From Acorus gramineus (lineage: Eukaryota; Streptophyta; Magnoliopsida; Acorales; Acoraceae): a DNA stretch of 64,000 nucleotides. The translations under genes were made by a program, and so were the position numbers. The DNA is taken from the NCBI GenBank assembly GCA_030737835.1, contig CM060847.1, positions 19,035,280 through 19,099,279 on the forward strand, written 5' to 3'. How positions within the stretch are numbered: position 1 is the stretch's first letter; each line of letters opens with the position of its first letter. Positions 55,616 through 64,000 of the stretch are shown piece after piece. Below the pieces are notes generated by a model that had not been told where the DNA came from, ran no database searches, and saw only the letters and a program-made list of their open reading frames with translations.

Positions 55616-58322
55616 CTTTTGAAGAATGTGAATTTCTGGGTTGTCGATGATAAATTTCATATACTTCATTATAAAATAACCACATTCGATATTTCCTCTT
55701 TGCTTTGAGCATTACAAATATAAGTAAATAATAAAGTTTAGGAAAAAAATTAAATAACATCATAGATATAATTTTCAATAGTTCAAAATGACTTGCAAAT
55801 ATTTGGGAGCAAACATAATGCATTGCTACAAGAAACAAAAAGCTCTTATCGAGTGACTAAAATGTATTCACACTTAGTTATCATTCACACTAAAATGTAT
55901 TAAAAACAACTAAAGAGCACGAGCCTTCCATGTTCCAACATTTAAATATGTCCAAGCTCATTATCCAATGACTAAAACAATGACCTAACTTTTTTCATCC
56001 CACCATTCTTCTCCCATTTTCATCATTGTTTCTGGTATGTACATGGTTGTCTTTGGCTTTCTCAAGCACATATTGTTTAAAGAAAAAAAAACATAAATCT
56101 TGATTTATTTGTGTGGTCAATTATTTTTAAAAAAGAAGATACATGCACATATGATTCCAAGTGTTCAGAAGAAACAACTTTGAATCCTTGTTTTATGATT
56201 TCATGATTTCAAAAGAAATTATAAGATACAATAGTCATACCAAGACTTGAATCCAAGAGGTAATTTTTTTTTATTTGCTTCCAATACTCATGTGGTATGT
56301 TTTCAATGCCCTATAAAGAAACAATTTTGAGATTAAGAGTAATGTTATAATAAATATAAAGATACATGTACATCAAAATACTTACAGTTTATCATCATTT
56401 TGATTTCTTCACGAATTAAATTCACCAATGGATCCAAATAGTAAACAATATGTTCTTTGGGGTTATGATCAACAAGATCCAATGTCGGGTAATCATTTTC
56501 AATAATTAAAATATGAGATTGTTAAAAATACAATGAACATAATATTATAAATAACTCATGAAATTTAGAAAATCACCCCGAGTTATAAGGCAATAGAAAT
56601 AAATCGACATTGAGAGCATTCCCAAACCGATCAGTCAGAGCTCGCATAGCTATTGATGATTTTGAGGCTAACACATGTAGGATTGATAAATCCATAACTG
56701 GAATTTGCATTCACCTTCTATAAATTGCTGAAAATTAAGAATAAACATTACAAGTTTAATGAATCTATGATTGTATACCATGTAGATATGATGATTTAAC
56801 TCACCTCATATACACCATAAGACATGTGACACCCAATTGTTCCATATTACAAATATGTAGAATATCCTCGATCGGTATGATAAATTTTGGAGGTGCAATA
56901 TCAATTTCATGGCTAGAGGATCCCTTTGGATTTATTTCTCTGAATTCACTTCTTAAATTGTTGGAGCCTTGTTCAGATTTATCACCTCTTTCTTTCTCCA
57001 ACTTAAATTGTGCTTTTAATTCTGCCACCTGGTCTGTCAACTCCTTGATGCGTTGGCTACTGCTTGATCCTTTGGGTAGCCGAAAGTACATTGTTGGAGT
57101 TACAAAATGACCAACACCCCTCACCCTACCTGAATGTTTTGGGGTACCCAAAGCCATCGGAAGTATATCTTGTGAGCCTTGGCTTCAAAAATTCACCACT
57201 TTTCTTTGCTGGGTTAGGTCATCCTGTATAGACAATTGTTAGCATTTGATCCTACTGTTAGGTATAAGGTTCACTAAAATTCAACATCCAAATATATGAT
57301 ATCTGCAATTGAAATATTTCACATTAATGTTTTGTAGGTTCCATATAATTATAGTTTAAAAATGCATACAACTCTTATTAATGATTGTAAAAATATTTAA
57401 ATACAAAGAACTTACGATTACAGCAGCTCATTCTTGTACTGCCTCAGAAGTTTATTGTCCATCTTTGTTAAGTCTGGCTTTCTTCAACAAAAAGCTCTGA
57501 TCCATCTCTTCAGTACACCCTGATGAAACCTACCAACCATAATGAAGAAGATATGAAATTTAAGTATACGTGGCAGTGTTGGTCCAATAGATGATAAAAA
57601 AAAGCTTACCAATTCTTTCTCAAGTCCAGCATAACCCTTTCTACTTAAGTGATGAGGATATTTATCTTTCAATCACCTCTCACGCTGTACTTGACTTAAC
57701 GCCTAAATGCCATGCAAGAAATAATAAAAAAATGTTTTTAAGTGAACACTGGAGATAATATCAAATATCACAGAACACCATAAATACATGTACCTGAAAT
57801 TTACTAGACAGCCGACCACAGATAAAAACATCACAATCATTCTGCTTGATAAAAGGATAATCAGATGGTGGGTGTTTTAATGCTTCTGGATTGTCTCTCA
57901 TGGGACAGATGAATTTTTTGTTCAAATCTTTTTTGAAGGTCCTCCACTTATCAGCGGCTGAGGAGAACACATATTTCTTCGTGTTATTTTTTACTTCATA
58001 TTTTGTCCACAATGAAAATAATAAGTCAAATTAGATTCACCTACTACTCATAATTTCAAAGAATGTTAGTATATGCTTGTATAATATGAAACTAAGAATA
58101 TAAATGAGATGAATTGTTCATATGCATACTAGTAAACATGTCCATATATTCTCTTTGGTTTCCTCTAGCACAAACAACCAACTTTTATATGTAATGGGGA
58201 CCATGCTCTGAACCAATACACCCTTATCATTGTATGCTACAGCCCTTTTTTCATCTTCACTCCTCTTTACAACTTTTGGGAGGGTTGTTGGACCTCTCAC
58301 CTTTTTTCTTAGAAGTGCCCAT
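55616..58322 (-). pseudogene. CACTA accessory gene with C-terminal Ulp1/C48-like protease domain
   Basis: Multi-exon, minus strand. ATG at 58322 (MGTSKKK), frameshift, then RGPTTLPKVVKR and TYKSWLFVLEETKENIW (58300-58130). Next exon YVFSSAADKWRTFKKDLNKKF to KFQ (donor at 57793). Next LKDKYPHHLSRKGYAGLEKEL (57702-57611), preceded by an in-frame TGA. Then MDQSFLLKKARLNKDG (about 57510) and LGTPKHSGRVRGVGHFVTPT with a Glu/Lys-rich helix (57150-56850). The protease follows: MDLSILHVLASKSS to LFLLPYNSG (56700-56580), HWILLIITPKEHIVYYLDPL (about 56500-56430) and ECGYFIMKYMKFIIDNPEI (55690-55630). His, Asp and Cys of the C48 triad can all be assigned. Stops and a frameshift argue that it is no longer functional. 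Confidence 0.75.
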
Positions 58323-58436
58323 GAGATTTAGTGCCTGAAACCAAATGATGTATAAATGTTACAATACAATAAACATGAGAATACCAAAAGAATATGTTTA
58401 TATTGATCTAAAAATATAATACTTACCCAAGTTTGA

Positions 58437-61400
58437 TTAATTAGATTCATTATCAATCCAAGTTCCCTCACAATCAACTCGCATATAAGATGTTGATGAA
58501 TCATCAGTTAATGGGTCGATCGTGTCAACATCGGGCAATCCTTTAGTGAAGGCATGATCGCCCATTACACCATCACAAACATCACGATCATCATCCATGT
58601 CTCCATTATCTTTTTGAGGAGTTGATAAAACTATTGACCATCTTGGATCAAGCTGATCTTGCACGTAAAATACTTGATTGGCTTGGGAAGCTAAAATAAA
58701 AGGATCAGCTTTGTGACCAAATCTTCCAAGATTAATTAATACAAAACTGAGCTCATCTATTCTAACACCATTATTGTTGTCAACCCAATCACACTTGAAT
58801 AATGGAATCTTGAATAGATTATAATCGAGTTGCCATATCTCTGTAATAACGCCATAATAAGACATGTCGGCAAGTATTGGATTGTTATCTTTTGCACTAG
58901 ATATATGAAATGATGTGGCCACTAAACTGACTCCACTATTTTGGTTCACTCTTGATTTATCACGATCAGTTGTGTGAAAATGACATCCATTAATGATGTA
59001 TCCATGGAATTTTAATACTTGAAATCGAGGTCCATTTGCAATCGACTTCAAGGTATTCGAGATGGTCTTATTTGATTCCTTCAATTCATCTACAACTTGT
59101 GCATGTATGTCAAGCATACTAACTAACTTATTATATTTAAATTGTACATCTTACCAAATTATATAATAATTTACCTTTTCATGTAGCCAATAAACAAAGG
59201 TGCGACTATGTTCATCTTGTAGCCATTTTTGTCTTTTAGATTGTTGAGGATTTTGTCGCCTCAGCCAATTCATATGTTCGCTGTTTAGTTATGAATAAAG
59301 ATAATATTGTGAGATATAACATCAATTACTATACAATATATTTGATTTAAGAAATTATAAGTCATGAAAACTCCTTACTCAATGTATGGTTGGACCTTAT
59401 CAATGTTTTGGGTAACATAATGGTGTACTTGCAACCATTCCGTACGGTCAATGGAAACTACCCAACTCCAAGGCAAAGGCTTGCCAATCTCCATGTCTTC
59501 AGACGTGTTCTTTTTAACTTGTGAAATCCCAATTGCATCAACATCCTTCATGTATTCTGTGCAGAATTCAAGAGTTTCTTCTGCAATATAGCATTCGGCT
59601 ATACAACCGTCCGGACGATTACGGTTACGTACATATCCCTTTAGCACTTTCATATACCTCACGAATGGGTACATCCATCGAAAGTGAATAGGTCCACAAA
59701 GGTGGACTTCTCTGATGAGGTGAACCATTAGATGAACCATGATATCAAAAAATGATGGTGGAAAATATTTTTCACGCAGGCATAGCGTGATCACAATATC
59801 TTTTTGGATTTCATCTAATCTCGAAACATCCACCACCTTGCTGCAAAGAGCATTGAAGAAGAAGCATAATCTTGTAATGGTATATCTCACGTGCCTAGGC
59901 AACACTGATCATATCGCAAGAGGTAGCAATTGTTGCATGAGTACATGACAATCATGAGACTTAAGACCATACAGCTTCAAATCTTGCATTGAGAGTAGGC
60001 TTCTGATATTTGAAAAGTACCCTTCTGGAACTTTGATATCCATTAATGTTTTGCAAAATCTTTTTTTCTCGTCCCTCGACAATGCATAACAAGCTGGGTG
60101 AAATATATGTTCTTCTACCATCAAGCTTCGGTGCCAATTCATTCCTTAAACCCATATCTATGAGGTCTTCGCGAGAATTTAAATTATCCCCTGTCTTCCT
60201 AGGAATATTGAGCAAGGTACTTATGATGTTTTCACAAACATTCTTTTCAATGTGCATAACATCCAGGTTTTGTCGAACATGCAAATGCTTCCACTACTCG
60301 AGATCAATTAATATTGACTTCTTCTACCAACAATTAACCCCTTCAGCAACCCTTGTTCTAGGATTTCCACCTTTTCCCCACGATGCCTCAATCCCTTCAA
60401 TCTTTTTAAAGATTTCCTCTCCACTTAAAGGTTTTGGAGCAATGTTGAACTCCTGAGAATTATCAAAAGCTTTTCTTTGATTCCGATATGGATGATGATG
60501 TGGAAGAAATCTACGATGGCCAGTATATGCATTCTTTCGGCTATACTTCAATCTAATAGAATATGTCTCTTCGCTACATATTGGACAAGCATAATAACCT
60601 TTCAGGGTACAACCACACATGTAATCGTATGAAGGGAAATCATTGATTGTCCATAGAAGTATAGCTTTCAAAGTAAAGTATTGTTGTCGGTAAGCATCAT
60701 AAGTTTCAATGCCAACCCCCCGAAGAATTTTTAAATCATCAATTAATGGTGTTAAATACACATCAATATCATTACCAGGTTGACGAGATCCCGATATCAG
60801 CTATTGATAGCATCATTTCATACACAACTATGGAGGAAAGTTATAAGTAATCATTATAACTGGCCAACAACTATATCTATTGGTGAGTGAACCATGTGGA
60901 TTTATGCCATCTGCTGAAATCGCCAATCAAGGATTTCTTGATTCTGATGCAAAATCTGGCCACATATAATCAATCAATTTCCATGATGGGGAATCTACTG
61001 GATGACACAATTGACCATCAAGATCTATTTTCGACGAGCATGCCATGTTAAACCTTTAGCTATTTTTGCAGACTGGAACATTCTTTTAAACCTTGGAATG
61101 GGTGGAAAGTACCATAAAACTTATGCAGGCACACCCTTTTTTTTTTCATTTGGTTTTTTATTTTCTTTCCATCTAGATACCCCACAAGTGGGACAAGAAC
61201 TTAAGTCCTTAAACTCCTTTTTATATAGTATGCAATCATTCGAGCATGCATGTATTTTTTCATAGTCCATTCCCAACACATTCAACGTCTTCTTCGTCTC
61301 GTACATGGATAAGGGCATCTGATTTTTTCTGGCAACATCTCAGCCAACAGTTGAATATGTTCTGAAAAACCTTTGTCAGACCATCCATTTCTCACTTTCA

Positions 61401-61863
61401 CAACATACAATTTGGCCAAAGCAGACAACTTTGCAAATTTTGTGCATCCTGGATACAATGGTTTTTCGACATATTCAAGTATGTCTTTAAACAAATCGGG
61501 ATCACCTGTGTAATTATCATGTGTTGCTTCAACCATTTTGATTGTATTATTAACCACTTCATCCAAAGGATTTTCAAACTCCCCATGAGATGCATTTTGT
61601 ATGTTTATTCTACTTGTAGTTTGTCCTATAGGTACTCTTTCTCCATGCCAGACCCACGTCCGATAACTTGAATGAAAACCATTAAAAAATAGATGGCCAT
61701 TTATATTAGCAGGTGTATGGAATTGTAAGTTCTCACATCTTCTACATGGACAACGCATTGTATCACTGTTACCCGCATGGACCATTGCAAAATTTAGAAA
61801 TGATTCAACTCCTGCATAATGTTTTGATGGTCTTCTATCCTTAAACACCCAAGATTTATCCAT
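58437..61863 (-). pseudogene. TNP2-type CACTA transposase gene, frameshifted
   Basis: Minus strand. It starts MDKSWVFKDRRPSKHYAGVE with CPCRRCEN (transposase-associated domain, 61863-61320). A frameshift near 61320 leads to YEKIHACSNDCILYKKEF and CPTCGVSRW. A stop then precedes VLWYFPPIPRFKRMFQSAKI, and ISADGINPHG and GNDIDVYLTPLIDDL follow (catalytic-core motifs, 60900-60730). Later come DVMHIEKNVCENII (60260) and CHVLMQQLLPLAI (59945). A DUF4218-like exon lies at 59905-59375, an exon HMNWLRRQNPQQSK to FVYWLHEK at about 59275-59178, and a DUF4216-like exon (GVSLVATSFHISSAKDNNP, YYGVITEIW) at 59117-58437. Several frame changes and stops (for example after ARFEAVWS) make it non-functional as it stands. 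Confidence 0.85.
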
Positions 61864-63239
61864 TTTGGTTCGACAATTGAATTTTTCTTGAATCCAAACA
61901 ATCTAGATAAAATATTTAGATAAAATAGAAAAAGAATAAGAAACAAAAGATATTGAACAACAATATATATATATATACTCATATAGTCACATGAGAGAAA
62001 AAAATGATCAATCCATCATATGAATTATATGTCATTGAAAACTATAAAAAATAGTCCTAAATTATAGATGATGAAATTTGTATGAAGACTACCTATATAT
62101 AAGAAGGGTTTGGATATAAATATAAATTTTATATAGTGCTGATCAAAGACAACTGAAAGAAGTAAATTATTGCGATGGGTGTTGTGACATAAATGGATTT
62201 TGCATTCAAAAGTCAGTGATGCAAATTGTATGGACGGGTCTTACAGAATAACGATCTTGACCACCCAGAACAATGCGGTGCAATGTGGATCTGCCAAAAA
62301 ATGAAAAGAAAAATTAACATAATAAGCAAGATATTATACGCACAACACCCTCATCAATAATCCTCAATGAGAAGCACTCTAACCCCTCACCATAATCAAA
62401 GTCCTCACACAAGGATTTTATGAACTTTAGAACATTCATCTCATTGTATATTTATTTATTATTATATTAAAACTTCTTTTACTCTTTTACATTGAATTTC
62501 ATATTATTAAAGGGTGTATTTTTATATTTTGGTTAAAAAGATTTTTTTTTAATTATTTTTTTATTTGTGGTTTGATACTTTGATCCCAACATAAGGGTCA
62601 ATATTTCATAGATTTTATATGACATAAGATAGGAACGGTTTGTCTTAAGTTCAAGTAATACCAAATCTTGTAATCCCCCATTCCAACAGGAAAAATTATC
62701 ATATCAATAAGTACAAATAGAATTATTATAATCAATACTTATATGCATATAAAAGAAAACTATGAATGAAAACCTTATCAATTCTCTTTCATAGAACACT
62801 ATCATATAGAAAACAACAAGATAAGAGATTAGAGAGCATATGGGGAGGTGATCCGACAAAGACGAACCTCAAAAAATCAGAGAATTTCACAAAGAGAAAC
62901 CCATATACTAATTTAACCCCAAAAAACTATTCAAAATCCATTAAAAAAATAAAATTCCAAGTCAACCACAAATGCCGAGAAAGCCCAGATAAAATCAACT
63001 CAAAAACATGCAAACCCCCTCTCGAGACACAGAAAAAAAACCCACAAAATTCAACGAAGATCTCTGTCTTTGAACGAGTTATCGAGCCAATTTAGGGTGA
63101 AATCCCTTGATTTGAAGTATCAAATCAACAACATTCACCGATTTCAAAAGGATTCCAACCGAAAACCAAAAGACGCACACAAAACAGAATTAGCAAGAGA
63201 TTTCGAACCCTAATTTTCGAGAGGGAATTGCTTGATTTT
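61864..63239 (-). other. CACTA 5' region, no gene seen
   Basis: AT-rich, probably untranslated or intron sequence upstream of the transposase start at 61863. A frame at 62766-63095 (+) has no recognised domain. Confidence 0.4.
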
Positions 63240-63560
63240 GTATGATTTGAAGTATTTTGAAACCCTAATTTTTGAAACCCACCGGAATGGAGATCCGGCG
63301 GTGGAGATCGGCCCGTGGATGGCGGAGATTGAATGGCAGGAAGACGGGTACGGCGCCGGTGGTGCCGGTGGGGACGGCGTCAGTGGGGACGGAATCGGTG
63401 GGGATGGTTGGAGACGGAGCCGGTGGGTTCTCGTTCCATTTGGTGGGGACGGTGGGGGTCGGGTCTATTTTTTTTTTTTTAGTAACAGTAGTTTTTTTTT
63501 TTTTTTTTTTAGTAATGGTGGTGGGGATGGTTGGGTTTTAAACCGCGATCTTTTAATGTG
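63240..63560 (-). other. GC-rich block with poly-T tracts near the CACTA 5' end
   Basis: A GGTGGGGACGG-type repeat region (63290-63470, plus strand), then two T-runs (63468-63480 and 63490-63511). CACTA elements often have a GC-rich segment between subterminal repeats and gene. Frames here encode only Gly-rich repeats. Confidence 0.45.
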
Positions 63561-63599
63561 GGGATGGGTATCAGGGTTTTGATATTGTGTTTTGGTGGG

Positions 63600-64000
63600 T
63601 ATTAGTGATTAATTCAAAATTAATTGATCTTGGTATATTTTAAATCGTGATCTTATGATGATTTTTTGTCACACATCATAGAAACGTGAGCAATTATTAA
63701 TGTAAAAAAATAAATTATGAATATGAAATCCAGAAAACCGTTATCAAATGTCCTAATTTAATCATTTTAAAGATTTTAAAAATAATTTATTCCATCACAA
63801 AGTTATATAAATTGTGATATTTTACTTCTTTAGAATTATGAACATAATTTTTAATCACGCTTTGAATATCACCGTCATCGTAGGTTATACGAACCGTGAT
63901 AATAGAGTAGATTTTATCACGCTTTTTATTGTAACCTTGATCAAATGTTAATGTTAAAAAATTTAAAATTAGTTTTAGACAGGAAACGATCACGGTTTAA
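63600..64000. repeat. probable CACTA subterminal repeats
   Basis: Short related words recur in both orientations: AAATCGTGATC, GAACCGTGATA, TTTATCACGC, GATCACGGTTT. Spaced repeats like these near a CACTA end are typical; the terminus itself is not in the window. Confidence 0.5.

Larger units (their letters stand above)
55616..64000 (-). mobile_element. large CACTA (En/Spm) transposon with two genes
   Basis: On the minus strand a TNP2-type transposase gene (61863 to 58437) is followed by a second gene (58322 to 55616) with plant En/Spm accessory motifs and a Ulp1-like protease domain. This order is known for plant CACTA elements. The 63600-64000 end has short repeated AACCGTGAT / ATCACGGTT-like words in both orientations, consistent with a subterminal repeat region. 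Both TIRs are unseen: the right one is probably beyond the window and the left one was not found. Confidence 0.8.

Noticed and set aside
55560..55838. A stand-alone 92-codon gene
   Set aside because: Another frame of the same strand gives the conserved ECGYFIMKYM exon of the CACTA protease, which explains the conservation better.
55820..55842. Possible CACTA left terminus (GCTACAAGAAAC)
   Set aside because: It lacks the CACTA pentamer and lies upstream of the protease Cys exon (55616-55700), so it would be inside the second gene.

Overview
The window looks like a gene-poor, transposon-rich stretch of a flowering-plant nuclear genome. Base composition is AT-rich, genes have GT-AG introns, and the repeats are typical of plants (Ty3 and Ty1 LTR retrotransposons, L1-type LINEs, CACTA and hAT DNA transposons, TRIMs, MITEs). 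The species cannot be read from the sequence.

The only clear host genes are a small family of germin-like proteins (GLPs; secreted cupins). Four copies are intact, each with a 112-nt first exon, one short intron and a long second exon: 19576-20335 (+), 28090-28886 (-), 38399-39192 (-) and 53751-54546 (+). A fifth copy at about 21580-22305 (-) is a pseudogene. A sixth survives only as the last ten codons plus 3' flank at 48467-48585 (+). Three minus-strand copies share about 1 kb of upstream and about 0.2 kb of downstream flank. The 46.6-54.6 kb region contains repeated flank blocks, so the cluster grew by segmental duplication and lost copies by deletion. Copies 1, 3 and 4 share proximal promoter blocks and a TATA box.

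Layout: 1-6263, internally deleted minus-strand Ty3 element with about 3.2-kb LTRs, sitting in a copia gag relic (6264-6846). 7554-17905, Ty1/copia element with a perfect 5-bp target duplication; its gag is split by a 6.7-kb CACTA transposon (8494-15209) that carries a fragment resembling a plant DUF1645 gene. 19.4-24 kb, GLP copies 1 and 2. 24.58-27.24 kb, a tiny TRIM and a Tekay-like solo LTR. 27.9-29.8 kb, GLP copy 3. 29.86-34.1 kb, a MITE, a LINE with nested LTR insertions and another LTR. 34-37.5 kb, an LTR-like region and a long-TIR MITE. 38-40.8 kb, GLP copy 4 and a second MITE of that family. 41.4-46.2 kb, a LINE remnant carrying an 8-bp-TSD hAT element, a decayed copia element and a 138-bp tandem array. 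46.6-54.6 kb, duplicated flanks, the GLP relic, a Ty3 3' end, a LINE, a non-autonomous LTR element with 180-bp LTRs, and GLP copy 5. 55.6-64 kb, a large minus-strand CACTA element with a TNP2-type transposase gene and a second gene ending in a Ulp1/C48-like protease domain whose His, Asp and Cys motifs lie on separate exons.

No wholly new system is claimed. The items most worth following are the nested CACTA with a captured gene piece, the protease-bearing CACTA gene, the GLP birth-and-death structure, and the short non-autonomous LTR elements.
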